Shown: positions 7,178-15,054 of the stretch, piece by piece
Position numbering within the stretch: the first letter of the stretch is position 1
Layout of the letters: each line of letters opens with the position of its first letter
Assembly (NCBI GenBank): GCA_005804885.1
Contig: SYOX01000335.1
Span: 1 to 48,653, forward strand
Length of the DNA: 48,653 nucleotides
Direction of reading: 5' to 3'
Source: Pseudomonadota bacterium
GTDB lineage: Bacteria; Myxococcota_A; Bradymonadia; Bradymonadales; GCA-2716585
Made by a program: the position numbers and the translations under genes
Notes under the pieces: model-generated
Databases searched by the model: none
What the model saw: the letters and a program-made list of their open reading frames with translations, nothing else
Told to the model about the DNA's origin: nothing

Positions 7178-8242
7178 TCAACCGGCAGGGCGCGGGCGGA
7201 CGAGCAGGAGGGCCGCCCCGTCCGGCGTGACGATCTCCCCCTGGGGCTCAAACCCGGCGCTCTGGTAGCAGCCGATGGCGCGCAGGTTCTCGGGCGAAGG
7301 GTCTGCCTGGACCCTGGTGACGGCGGGGTCGAGGAAGAGGAGGTCGCAGAAGGCGCGGAGCATGGCGCTGCCCAGGCCTCTGTTGAGCCTGTCGCCCCCC
7401 GCCAGGAGCACGTCGACGCCGCGGACGCCGGGGTCCGTCTCATCCTCCCACCACCCATCCCCCGATCCGAGGGCGGTGTAGGTCTGGACGAAGCCGATGG
7501 CCCGCCCCTCCTGCAAGGCGACGTAGCCTCGCGTGGAGGCGGCGGGGTCCGTCATCGGCAGGTAGCTGGCCCTGACCTCGGACAGCGAGGCAGGCCGACC
7601 CCACCACCGGCTGACGTGCGGCCGACCGAGCCAGTCGTGCAGGAGCTTCATGTCGTCGGGCGTGAGCGGGCGGAAGGTCACGGGGGCGATGGGCTCCCGG
7701 GCCGCCTCGATCAGCGCCTTGAACATGACGTGGGCGTCGACGAAGCCGAGGCGCGGGTGCCGGAAGGCGCCCGGCAGCGTCCCCACGATGTCAAAGCCCA
7801 GCTCCCTCCACAGGCGCGCCGCGCCCTCATTGCTCGCGGCCACGAGGTTGAACTGCATGGCCCGAAAGCCCCGCTCGACGGCCTCGCGCTGGGAATCCAC
7901 GCACATCATCGAGGCGAGGCCACGACCTCGGGCGCTCTGAGCGACGACGTAGCCGCAGTTGCACACGTGCGATCCCGGCCCCTCGTGGTTGGGCTTGAGG
8001 TAATAGGTGCCCAGGAGCTGCCCGGAGCCGCGATCCTCCGCGACGAAGGCGGACTTCGGAGGCCCCGTCCACAAGCGCCGGGCCTCCGCCTCCGAGATGT
8101 CCACCGCGACCGCGTAGGTCTCTCCGGCCCGAAAGACCGGCTCCAGGATCGCCCACACGCCCCCCCAGTCGCCTCCCTCAAAGGGCCGGATCACCACCCC
8201 ATCGCCGCGACCTCGATCATGTATACTCTTGAAAGAATTCAT
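7178..8242 (-). CDS. Double GNAT acetyltransferase; C-terminal half AAC(6')-Ib-like
   Basis: A 354-aa fusion of two acetyl-CoA-dependent GNAT domains. Residues 17-172 are a generic GNAT with acetyl-CoA loop QSARGRGLAS at 102-111. Residues 187-350 closely follow aminoglycoside 6'-N-acetyltransferase Ib: LHDWLGRPHVSRWWG, ALGSGDGWWEDETDPGVRG, then DPSPENLRAIGCY and IVTPDG. The residues corresponding to AAC(6')-Ib Trp102 and Asp179 (altered in the -cr fluoroquinolone variant) are Trp264 and Asp341 here, so the unmodified type is kept. There are no integron or transposon signs nearby and the GC matches the chromosome, so this looks intrinsic. Aminoglycoside acetylation is a strong family inference but unproven; the partner domain's substrate is unknown. 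AGGGG lies upstream of the ATG. Confidence 0.85.
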   Translation of the reverse strand: MNSFKSIHDRGRGDGVVIRPFEGGDWGGVWAILEPVFRAGETYAVAVDISEAEARRLWTGPPKSAFVAEDRGSGQLLGTYYLKPNHEGPGSHVCNCGYVVAQSARGRGLASMMCVDSQREAVERGFRAMQFNLVAASNEGAARLWRELGFDIVGTLPGAFRHPRLGFVDAHVMFKALIEAAREPIAPVTFRPLTPDDMKLLHDWLGRPHVSRWWGRPASLSEVRASYLPMTDPAASTRGYVALQEGRAIGFVQTYTALGSGDGWWEDETDPGVRGVDVLLAGGDRLNRGLGSAMLRAFCDLLFLDPAVTRVQADPSPENLRAIGCYQSAGFEPQGEIVTPDGAALLLVRPRPAG

Positions 8243-8354
8243 TTTTCAGACCCCTGGGCCTCTCAGGGCGGGCAGGAGGAACAGGGCAGTCTGGAGGGTG
8301 CTCAGGAGCGTACCGGACCGGAGATGCCAGACGCAGATCGGGGTCAGGGTCGGA

Positions 8355-9782
8355 TCAAAGCCCGGTGAAGAAGAAGGCCTCGAAGGGGGAGTAGGGCGAG
8401 CAGGCCGAGGCGTCACAGGCGCGCACGCGCCAGCGGTAGTTGGTGTTGTCGACCTGCGGCCAGACCGTGAAGGACTCGCCGCGCCGCCCGGTCCACGTGT
8501 GGTACTCCGTCCAGACGCCTTGACGCGAATACATAAAGTGGACGTCGTAATGGACGGCGCCCTCGACCCTGGACCAGTCCAGCTCGACGTCGGGCGAGCT
8601 GATCGTGCCGCCCGCGGGGCTGACCGAGCCGGGCGCCTGGAGGCCCTCGTCGGGCTCGGGCGCGGGGTCGGGCTCCTCGGCGGGATCGGGATCGGCGTCG
8701 GGCTCGGGCGCAGGCTCGGGGAGCACCGCGCGGCCCGTGGCGAAGGTGGCCGCCTCGGACCAGGCCGAGCAGGCGCCGGCGCCGTCGCAGGCCCGGACGC
8801 GCCACGCGTAGACGGCGTCGTTGGACTGGGGCCAGACGTCGAAGCTGGCGCCGCGGAACCGGGTCCACGTGTAATAGGGGACCAAGGCGCCAGCGCGCCC
8901 GTAGGTCATCTCCAGATCGTAGGTCGCCGCGCCGGGGACGCCAGCCCAGGCCAGGCGCAGCGCGCCGCCGTTGGCGATCCGGGCGCCCTGAGGGGTGAGG
9001 CCGACAGGGGTCTTCACCGCCTGCGGCTCCTGGCGCGGGGGAGCCTGCTCGTCCGCGCCGGGGTCGTCCGCGCCGGGGTTGACCGCGCCGGGTCTGGCCC
9101 AGAAGCCGGCGCCAAGCTCGCGGACCAGCTCGCGGGTGCGGCTGGCGTAGCCGTTGTAGCGCTGGCTGTAGACCGAGCAGCGGCCCGGCACACAGCCGTT
9201 GTAATAGTGCGTGACCGTCTTGAGCCAGGCGTCCCACCCGCGCCCGTCGACCTGGACGCTGTTGAGCCAGTTCAGCGCCTCCTGGCGGGTGCTGACCCCG
9301 GCGATGTAATCCGAGCGGATCACCATCTCGACGACAAAGTTGATGCCGTGCCAGACGTTGCCCTCCAGGCTCAGGACCGTGCGGCCGTAGCGCGACAGGG
9401 TCTGGTCGTGGGTGCCGGCGTCGAACTGGAACATACCCAGGCCGCCCTGCTGGCGCCAGCAGGCGCCGTCGCCCGCCCCTGCGATGACCGCGCCGCCGCC
9501 GCAGGAGGCTGAAGCCGGGCCTTTGCAAGCCCATTGCGCCTCGCTCCAGCAATGGGCCAGCCCCGTCTCCGCGTTGGCGATCCCGGCCAGCAGCACCGCG
9601 TTGCCGAAGCCCTCCTCGACCGCCACCTGCTGGATGGCGAGGCTGCGCGTCCGTCGGGCCGAGGCCGACAGGTCGCTGTCGCGCTCCTCGATCTCCTCGC
9701 CCTCGATCTCAGGGCCGACGCACCCCGGCGCAGCGGCAGCGCCCACCAGGACTGTGATCAAGGCCCACGCGGATCGTCTCAT
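8355..9782 (-). CDS. Lysozyme-like lipoprotein with two Fn3-like domains
   Basis: A 475-aa envelope protein. The ATG at 9782 has GGGAGGG upstream and starts a lipoprotein signal ending APGC (Cys21). Residues 45-225 resemble a lysozyme-fold glycosidase/transglycosylase: GIANAETGLAHC with candidate catalytic Glu72, then GGLGMFQFD at 113-121, and six or more cysteines probably forming disulfides. After a linker come two homologous beta-sandwich modules (YDLEMTYGRAG...AWRVRACDG and YDVHFMYSRQG...RWRVRACDA) separated by an EPDADPDP linker. These are Fn3-like and probably bind glycan or protein. Action on peptidoglycan is inferred. The exact glycosidase family was not resolved. Confidence 0.75.
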   Translation of the reverse strand: MRRSAWALITVLVGAAAAPGCVGPEIEGEEIEERDSDLSASARRTRSLAIQQVAVEEGFGNAVLLAGIANAETGLAHCWSEAQWACKGPASASCGGGAVIAGAGDGACWRQQGGLGMFQFDAGTHDQTLSRYGRTVLSLEGNVWHGINFVVEMVIRSDYIAGVSTRQEALNWLNSVQVDGRGWDAWLKTVTHYYNGCVPGRCSVYSQRYNGYASRTRELVRELGAGFWARPGAVNPGADDPGADEQAPPRQEPQAVKTPVGLTPQGARIANGGALRLAWAGVPGAATYDLEMTYGRAGALVPYYTWTRFRGASFDVWPQSNDAVYAWRVRACDGAGACSAWSEAATFATGRAVLPEPAPEPDADPDPAEEPDPAPEPDEGLQAPGSVSPAGGTISSPDVELDWSRVEGAVHYDVHFMYSRQGVWTEYHTWTGRRGESFTVWPQVDNTNYRWRVRACDASACSPYSPFEAFFFTGL

Positions 9783-10091
9783 CGATGCCCTCCCCGTCTC
9801 GATCGCCCGGAGGGAGGTCAGCAAGTCACAGGCCAGGGCAAGGGCTCTGTTTGTTCATTAAAATTAAGTGTTTAATTGATTTGAGGCTCTTTCTGGTGAG
9901 GCTTGGGCGCCGCAGCGCGGCGGTCGCGCCACACGGATCTGGCGCAGCGCGAGGATCAAAGGTCCGTGCCATGAGCGGGCCATCGGCGAGGTGGTTTGAG
10001 TCTGGATCGGCGCTCAAGGATGTCCTTGGGCTTCTCGAACCACGGCAGGGGCGCGCTGGCTGCTCGAACGGACGCCTTTGGAGGCGCGATG
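9783..10091. other. Intergenic stretch with AT-rich island and possible gene remnant
   Basis: Apart from the AT-rich island, one minus-strand frame (10177-9956) contains a protein-like stretch, LPWFEKPKDILERRSR, about 30-50 codons before its stop. I cannot assign it. It has no credible start and overlaps the end of the GGCT-like gene, so it may be a remnant of an older gene or chance. Confidence 0.3.
9862..9877. promoter_or_regulatory. AT-rich perfect palindrome upstream of the lysozyme-like gene
   Basis: AATTAA-GTGT-TTAATT is a perfect inverted repeat in a 35-bp AT-rich island (9850-9883), 80 nt upstream of the minus-strand start at 9782. It is a candidate operator or promoter core. The 10-mer TTAAGTGTTT inside it also occurs in the other AT-rich island at 38211-38220. 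Confidence 0.35.
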
Positions 10092-10652
10092 TCACGTCTC
10101 GATGGCCGTCCACCCCTTTTCCGCTGCGATGGCTCGCCGGTAATCTGTGTCAATTTGACAAGGAGCCTTGCACACATACTCCCTGGCCCTCTCCATTGCT
10201 TCTGGGGAGAGGTTTCTCAGATGTTGGAGCACCTGCTCACAGGTCGGCAGCTTGCCTCCATGCCCCTTGAGTCCTTGCTTCAAGTTGGTCCAGATCACGG
10301 CGTCCAGATCGCGGCCGCGCGCCCACGCGCCGATCTCATCAGCCCGCCGGCCGTGCGATTTGCCCGATCCCCGATCCCAGAAACCAATTGAATACCGTCT
10401 GTTGTCCTCGGTGATGCCTTCTCGGCTGGCAAGCGCCACCCTCGCCTCTTCGAGATCGTCGACCTTCATCAGCGCCCAAAGCGCCTGGACCGAGCGGGGG
10501 ACTTCGGCGAGCACGAGCGTGATGCGGCCATCGTTCGATTCGCGCGCAAACTCGATCGGGAGCAAGGGCCCATCCTCGAACCAGGGCGTGTGGATGGGGA
10601 GGGTGCCGGGGTTCCAGATGAGCGATCCCCACCCCAGACAAGCGATTTTCAT
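10092..10652 (-). CDS. Gamma-glutamylcyclotransferase-like conserved protein
   Basis: A 186-aa soluble protein opening with CLGWGSLIWNPG. This resembles the glycine-rich N-terminal substrate loop of the GGCT/AIG2-like fold, which forms 5-oxoproline from gamma-glutamyl peptides in characterised members. I recognise the style of a widespread uncharacterised bacterial family with DAVIWTNL in the middle and YVCKAPCQIDTDYRR near the end. The catalytic Glu cannot be placed with confidence. The start at 10652 has AAGGAG six bases upstream. Base composition is visibly less GC-rich than its neighbours (for example 10140-10250), which may mean later acquisition. It sits 50 bp downstream of the DUF4139 gene on the same strand. 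Confidence 0.65.
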   Translation of the reverse strand: MKIACLGWGSLIWNPGTLPIHTPWFEDGPLLPIEFARESNDGRITLVLAEVPRSVQALWALMKVDDLEEARVALASREGITEDNRRYSIGFWDRGSGKSHGRRADEIGAWARGRDLDAVIWTNLKQGLKGHGGKLPTCEQVLQHLRNLSPEAMERAREYVCKAPCQIDTDYRRAIAAEKGWTAIET

Positions 10653-10702
10653 GGGCTGCTCCTTGGGTCGCGATGATCGGCGGGTGAGCGGGCAGCGTGG
10701 GT

Positions 10703-12721
10703 TCAGTGCAGGTCGAGGGCGGCGGCCTGCTGCTGGAACCAGGCGCGGTGCTCCTCGACGCTGCGGGTGAGGGTCTGGGCGCGGGACTGGAGTTCGTTGA
10801 GGCGCGTCTCGTCGGCGTCCAGGGCGGTGACGTAGCGCTCGCGCAGGTCGCGCTCCTTCTTGTTGTCCTGGCCGAGCGTCTTGAGGTTCTCCCGGATGCG
10901 GGCGTGCTGCTGGGTGATCTCGGCGCTCTCCTTCTGGATCTGGGCCAGCTCGTGGTTCATCGAGGCGATCAGGCGGCTGGTCTCAAGGAGCGGGGTCAGC
11001 GCCTCGGTCAGCGCGGGGCGCGGGCCGACGTTCGTGATGCGCTGCAGGAGGTTGTCGATCTGCTCGGGGGTGATCCAGACGGACTGGCCGTGCTGGCGGC
11101 GCTGGGTGACGGGGAAGGCGGCCTGCTGGCCGGCGGCGACCTCGACGATGAAGCGGTCGAAGGTCTCGGTGCGCTCGGCGGGGTCGGGCGTGTCGACGTA
11201 GGTGGCCTGCCGATCGGCGGCGTGGTCGAGGTAGATCTTCAGCGGGCGTCGGGAGATGTTGCGGATGGTGTAGGTGGTCTGCTGGCGGCTCCAGGTGGTG
11301 TGGACGAGGGAGCCGCGCTTGACCTCGAAGCGCTGCTGGGCCTCGGTGGAGGTCTCAAAGGCGGTCGTGATCCGGCAGCCGAGCTCGACGGAGAAGGGCA
11401 CGAGCCGCTCCTCGTCGGGGCGCATGGTGTCGAACATGGCCTCCCCGACGTACTCGCCGCTGCGGAAGACGGTCGCCGGGCCGCCCTCCAGGGTCAGCCC
11501 CGAGGTGTTCTTCATCTTGAAGGCCGTCAGCGGATTTCCGGCCCGGACGCGCTCGTTGTAGACCGCCACGATCTCCCCTTCGAGCTTGTCGCTGAGGATC
11601 GGCACCAGCGCCGAGCGGCCGCTCTTGATGCTGACCGGGGTCATCACGTCGTAGCGGAACTGGTCGCCGACCTCCTGGGTGCGCGTCTCGACCCGCGTGC
11701 TCTGGGCCATGCTCCGGGTGGCCGGCGCAGGCGCCCCTCCGTAGCCGCCGCCCTGGGGAGGCGGCGCGCCGGGCGGTGGCGGGGCGGCGAAGGCCGCCAG
11801 GGTGGCCGGCGCAGAGCGGGTCGGACCTCGCGTGGACTCCAGCATGTCGCCCATCACGTCAAACAGGACCTCGGGCTTCTGGGTGATGACGGCGCCCTCG
11901 ATGATGGGCGGGGCGATGGGGGCCTCGGTCTCGACGCGGACGTGGGGTCGCTCGCGCCGCCGAGGCGAGTAGAGGTCGTGTGTGAAGCTGATCGGGAGGC
12001 CCGCCACGAGGCTCAGGGCGACGTCCTGCCAGTCGTCGGGGCTGTCGTTGTCCACCAGCGCGAAGCCCAGGACCGTCGGCTGGCCGCCGCCCTCGTCGTC
12101 GAAGACCACGCGGTAGCTCGTCTTCCACACCGTCGAGGGCACCGTATAGGACAGCCACAGATCCCGCTCCCCCTCGCCGCGAAGGTCGAGGGTCACGCGG
12201 CGCCTTGAGGCGCGCCTGCGGCTGTCGAGGCGCTGGAGCAGGACGGCCAGATCGCGGCCGAGCGCCTCGTCGACGGGCTCGACGCGATCGACCTCGGAGA
12301 GCCGCGCCCGGGTCAGGGCGCCGTCGACGATGAGGCTGATCATGTCGATCTGGATCACGGCCCTGTCGCGGGCCTCCTCCACCTTCTCCGTGCCCAGGAT
12401 CCGCCCCTGGAGGCGGTCGGCGCCCATGTGAAGGATGACCTCGGCGCCGATGAGCTGGCCGACGAGCGCCAGCATCCCGCCGCCGTGGGGCAGCTCGATC
12501 TTGATGTCGTCCAGGTGCGCCGCCAGCAGCGGGTGCGGGTCGTAGGCCACCGAGGCGAGCTGGCCGCCGCCGTGGTCGACCACGGCCAGGCTCTTGAGCG
12601 CGTCGTCCATCTCCTCGTGGCGGAAGTTGAGGTGCACCGTGGCGTCGCCGTTGACGCGCGCCTTGCGCTCGAAGCAGGCCATGCCGTGCTTGTAGAGCAC
12701 CACCCGGGCGATCTTGCTCAT
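10703..12721 (-). CDS. DUF4139 domain protein (cytoplasmic)
   Basis: A 672-aa protein. The N-terminal third (ARVVLYKHGMACFERKARV) is typical of the N-terminal domain paired with DUF4139 (MuiA-like mucoidy inhibitor family). DLWLSYTVPSTVWKTSYRVVFD at about 190-211 and the later MTPVSIKSGRSALVPILSD and TYTIRNISRRPLKIYLDH belong to the DUF4139 beta-rich region. A Pro/Gly-rich linker (APPPPGAPPPQGG, about 310-330) separates them. The last 110 residues are strongly helical and likely coiled coil (LAQIQKESAEITQQHARIRENLK). No signal peptide or lipobox is visible, whereas many relatives are exported. The ATG overlaps the stop of the upstream secreted-protein gene (ATGA), with GGAGGA upstream. The function of DUF4139 is not established. 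Confidence 0.8.
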   Translation of the reverse strand: MSKIARVVLYKHGMACFERKARVNGDATVHLNFRHEEMDDALKSLAVVDHGGGQLASVAYDPHPLLAAHLDDIKIELPHGGGMLALVGQLIGAEVILHMGADRLQGRILGTEKVEEARDRAVIQIDMISLIVDGALTRARLSEVDRVEPVDEALGRDLAVLLQRLDSRRRASRRRVTLDLRGEGERDLWLSYTVPSTVWKTSYRVVFDDEGGGQPTVLGFALVDNDSPDDWQDVALSLVAGLPISFTHDLYSPRRRERPHVRVETEAPIAPPIIEGAVITQKPEVLFDVMGDMLESTRGPTRSAPATLAAFAAPPPPGAPPPQGGGYGGAPAPATRSMAQSTRVETRTQEVGDQFRYDVMTPVSIKSGRSALVPILSDKLEGEIVAVYNERVRAGNPLTAFKMKNTSGLTLEGGPATVFRSGEYVGEAMFDTMRPDEERLVPFSVELGCRITTAFETSTEAQQRFEVKRGSLVHTTWSRQQTTYTIRNISRRPLKIYLDHAADRQATYVDTPDPAERTETFDRFIVEVAAGQQAAFPVTQRRQHGQSVWITPEQIDNLLQRITNVGPRPALTEALTPLLETSRLIASMNHELAQIQKESAEITQQHARIRENLKTLGQDNKKERDLRERYVTALDADETRLNELQSRAQTLTRSVEEHRAWFQQQAAALDLH

Positions 12722-13269
12722 GGAGACTTTCCTCCTGCCGTGGCCTCGACGGGCCGCAGCGCCCGCTTGAAGCGCACGCTCACCACCATTGCGTTGTACA
12801 CCTCAAGCAGCGCCGGCGGCGAGGGGTTGCCGTCGATCTTCCACGTCAGCGTGGTGACCTGGCCCCCCTCGTGGTCGAAGATGATCCGCGAGAACCACAC
12901 CTTGCGACCCCGCACGATCGCCGTCCCCGCCCGCGCCGCGTAGGGCGCCCCGCGGTAGACGCCCCGATCCGGCCCGCTGCCCTGAAGCTCGACGCTCCAG
13001 GCCTCCATGTGGCGGCGCCACGCGGTGTTGTCCGAGAGCGCCAACACCTGGGCTTCGAAGTCCTCGACGGCCGTGTGGGCCTCCAGCGCCAGCCCCTCCA
13101 CGGTCAGGGAGACGGAGGCCTCGGCCACGGCCACTACCGCGGCCTTCGGCGCCTCCAGGCGAAAGGCGCACCGCGGGCAGCTCGCCTCGTCGGCCCGCGC
13201 GTCGGCGGCGGGCAACCCCGCCAGCGCCAACAATGCGAGCAATATCAATGGCTTCCGAGATTCACTCAT
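12718..13269 (-). CDS. Secreted CxxC protein coupled to the DUF4139 gene
   Basis: A 183-aa protein. The start at 13269 gives a clean Sec signal peptide (hydrophobic LILLALLALAGL, cleavage probably after ADARA). The mature protein opens with EASCPRCAF, a CxxC pair that could bind metal or form a disulfide. The rest is a mixed beta domain with SVSLTVEGLALEAHTAVEDFEAQ and a C-terminal section about kinship to no family I recognise. Its TGA overlaps the ATG of the DUF4139 gene by four bases, implying obligatory co-translation of an exported and an apparently cytoplasmic protein. Confidence 0.75.
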   Translation of the reverse strand: MSESRKPLILLALLALAGLPAADARADEASCPRCAFRLEAPKAAVVAVAEASVSLTVEGLALEAHTAVEDFEAQVLALSDNTAWRRHMEAWSVELQGSGPDRGVYRGAPYAARAGTAIVRGRKVWFSRIIFDHEGGQVTTLTWKIDGNPSPPALLEVYNAMVVSVRFKRALRPVEATAGGKSP

Positions 13270-13348
13270 GCCACCTGCCCCGCGCTCGTCGCCCTCTTGT
13301 CCCACATCTAGCACGCCTCCGAGGTGTGGGCAAAGTCTGCCGTCGGCC

Positions 13349-13376
13349 TTGTGCCCGACGACCTGCCCGATATAGA
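13349..13376 (+). promoter_or_regulatory. Candidate sigma-70 promoter for the HupE-family gene
   Basis: TTGTGC (13349-13354), a 16-nt spacer and TATAGA (13371-13376) lie about 100 nt before the ATG at 13477, in the divergent region between the HupE-like gene and the DUF4139 unit. Four of six bases match consensus in the -35 and five of six in the -10. Confidence 0.4.
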
Positions 13377-13476
13377 TTCGCCGCCCGGTGGCGCTGCTCC
13401 CGGCTCGGGCGGAAGAGACCCGACCGCAGGCTGCGCCAGGCTTTCTCCCGCCTCACCTCCAATGACAGAGGGCCTC

Positions 13477-14241
13477 ATGGAGCGCACACCCTGCCTTCGA
13501 TCCGAGACGCGCGCCGGGATGCTCTCGCCTCACGCTGGCGGCGCGGCGGCCTCGGGAGGGGCGCCGCTGTCGCTGAGCGTCGCGCTGGGCGCGCTGGTGC
13601 TGCTCGTGGCGGCGTCGGCGTCGGCGCACGGCGTGGACGACGCCACGCGGCGCTTCCTGCTCGAGAGCGAGGGCAGCGCGGTCGTGCCCTTCCTCTACAT
13701 CGGCGCCAAACACATGGTGACCGGCTACGACCACCTGCTCTTCCTCGTCGGCGTGATCTTCTTCCTGCGAAACACCAGGGACGTCTTGATCTACGTAAGC
13801 TTCTTCACGCTTGGGCACAGCCTGACCTTGATGGGGGGCGTCCTGGCCGGGTTGAGCGTCAACGCGTGGCTGATCGACGCGATCATCGGCCTCTCCGTCG
13901 TCTACAAGGGCTTTGACAACCTGGGCGGCTTCAAGCGCCTCGGCTTTGAGCCCAACGCGAAGGCGGCCGTCCTGATCTTCGGGCTCTTCCACGGGCTGGG
14001 CCTGGCGACGAAGATTCAGGAGTTCCATCTGCCCCCCGACGGCCTGCTGGTGAACCTGATCTCGTTCAACGTCGGGGTCGAGGTGGGGCAGTTCCTGGCG
14101 CTGGGCGTCGTGCTCATCGCGCTCAACGCCTGGAGACGGCACCCGAGCCACCGCCGCATGGCGATCGCCACGAACGTCCTCCTGATGAGCTGCGGCTTCG
14201 CGCTGGCCGGCTACCAGCTCACCGGCTACTTCCTGTCTTGA
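13477..14241 (+). CDS. HupE/UreJ-family membrane protein
   Basis: A 254-aa polytopic membrane protein of the HupE/UreJ_2 family. Members are associated with nickel or other metal handling, but some have no assigned role. A long N-terminal signal-like segment ends ASASAHG. The family signature HMVTGYDHLLFLVGVIFF is at about 79-96, followed by FTLGHSLTLMGG and a second histidine motif, FGLFHGLGLATK. Six to seven transmembrane helices are visible. The ATG at 13477 is chosen over 13462 because GAGGG lies five bases upstream. The downstream membrane-anchored protein starts 10 bp after the stop, with its ribosome-binding site overlapping the stop. No hydrogenase or urease genes are nearby, so nickel transport is not supported by context. 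Confidence 0.82.
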   Translation: MERTPCLRSETRAGMLSPHAGGAAASGGAPLSLSVALGALVLLVAASASAHGVDDATRRFLLESEGSAVVPFLYIGAKHMVTGYDHLLFLVGVIFFLRNTRDVLIYVSFFTLGHSLTLMGGVLAGLSVNAWLIDAIIGLSVVYKGFDNLGGFKRLGFEPNAKAAVLIFGLFHGLGLATKIQEFHLPPDGLLVNLISFNVGVEVGQFLALGVVLIALNAWRRHPSHRRMAIATNVLLMSCGFALAGYQLTGYFLS

Positions 14242-14251
14242 GGGTTGACCC

Positions 14252-14875
14252 ATGACCGCACCGACCGACACCCCCGATCCTCGCCCCTCCGCGCCCCTCG
14301 CCTCGGAGCCCGAGCTGGCCACCCTCGCCGGCCTGGGCAAGGCCACGGCGCTGGCGGTCGTGCTGGCGGCGCTGCTGCTCGTCTTCGTGGTGCTGCCCGC
14401 GGAGTTCAACCTGGACCTCACGGGCTTCGGCGGCGCGGTCGGGCTCACGCGCCTGTCGGCGCCCGAGGATGAGGCCGAGGTCGCGCCGCCCGCCGCGGCT
14501 CAAAGCCCCACGGAGCCAGTCAAGGCCCCCGTCGCCGAGGTCGTAGCGCGCGCCCCCCGCCAGGACGAGGTCGAGGTCGAGGTGCCGGCGGGCAAGGGCG
14601 TGGAGTACAAGTTCTCGATGCGGGCGGGGGAGCGGATGAAGTTCTCCTGGACCGCCGGCGAGGACAGCCTCTTCTTCGACTTCCACGGCGAGCCGACGGG
14701 CGGACCGAAGGACTTCTTCGAGAGCTACACCGTCAGCACGGCGACGCAGAGCCGAGGCACCTTCACCGCGCCCTTCGACGGGGTCCACGGCTGGTACTGG
14801 AAGAACAGGGGCGCGGCGCTGGCCCGGGTCAAGCTGACCACCTCGGGGTCCTACGAGGTCCTTGGCTTGAGGTGA
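14252..14875 (+). CDS. Single-pass membrane-anchored protein paired with HupE
   Basis: A 207-aa protein with one transmembrane helix at about 31-50 (ALAVVLAALLLVFVVLP), an acidic Pro/Ala-rich linker to about residue 105, and a periplasmic beta domain (VEYKFSMRAGERMKFSWTAG, then GTFTAPFDGVHGWYWKNRG). The shape is that of 'transmembrane anchor' proteins which I recall beside HupE/UreJ-like genes; that association is from memory. The conserved Trp-rich C-terminal end suggests a binding domain. The start has GAGGGTTGA upstream, overlapping the HupE stop. No enzymatic motif is seen. Confidence 0.75.
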   Translation: MTAPTDTPDPRPSAPLASEPELATLAGLGKATALAVVLAALLLVFVVLPAEFNLDLTGFGGAVGLTRLSAPEDEAEVAPPAAAQSPTEPVKAPVAEVVARAPRQDEVEVEVPAGKGVEYKFSMRAGERMKFSWTAGEDSLFFDFHGEPTGGPKDFFESYTVSTATQSRGTFTAPFDGVHGWYWKNRGAALARVKLTTSGSYEVLGLR

Positions 14876-14900
14876 GGCCCCCCCTCCACGGCGGCCGCGC

Positions 14901-14929
14901 GTGACAACCTCGCGATGAGAGCATAAAAA
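14901..14929 (+). promoter_or_regulatory. Candidate promoter before the small ORF
   Basis: GTGACA (14901-14906), a 17-nt spacer and TAAAAA (14924-14929), with the latter inside the only A-rich run of this intergenic stretch. It would start transcription near 14936 and drive the small ORF at 15055 and the zinc-ribbon gene. Confidence 0.35.
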
Positions 14930-14982
14930 ATGACGACGTCGTGAAGAGGACGAGGCCGCCGGTCCATCGCCGACCCTCGACG

Positions 14983-15008
14983 CTCCTGCGCCATCCTGGC
15001 GCCAGGAG
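14983..15008 (+). other. Hairpin in the leader of the small ORF
   Basis: The arms CTCCTGCGCC (14983-14992) and GGCG-C-CAGGAG (14998-15008) pair over 10 bp with a one-base bulge around a 5-nt loop. No T-run follows. It lies between the candidate promoter and the small ORF start, so it could be a leader structure rather than a terminator. Confidence 0.35.
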
Positions 15009-15054
15009 ATCGAGGGGGCGTGCGTGCAAAGGCTTGTCATCGAAGGAGATTTTC

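Noticed and set aside
7178..8242. AAC(6')-like gene as part of an integron or transposon
   Set aside because: No attC-like site, integrase, terminal repeats or change in GC is visible around the gene.
14932..14941. Palindrome ACGACGTCGT
   Set aside because: It has no loop and is too short in GC-rich sequence to argue for an operator.
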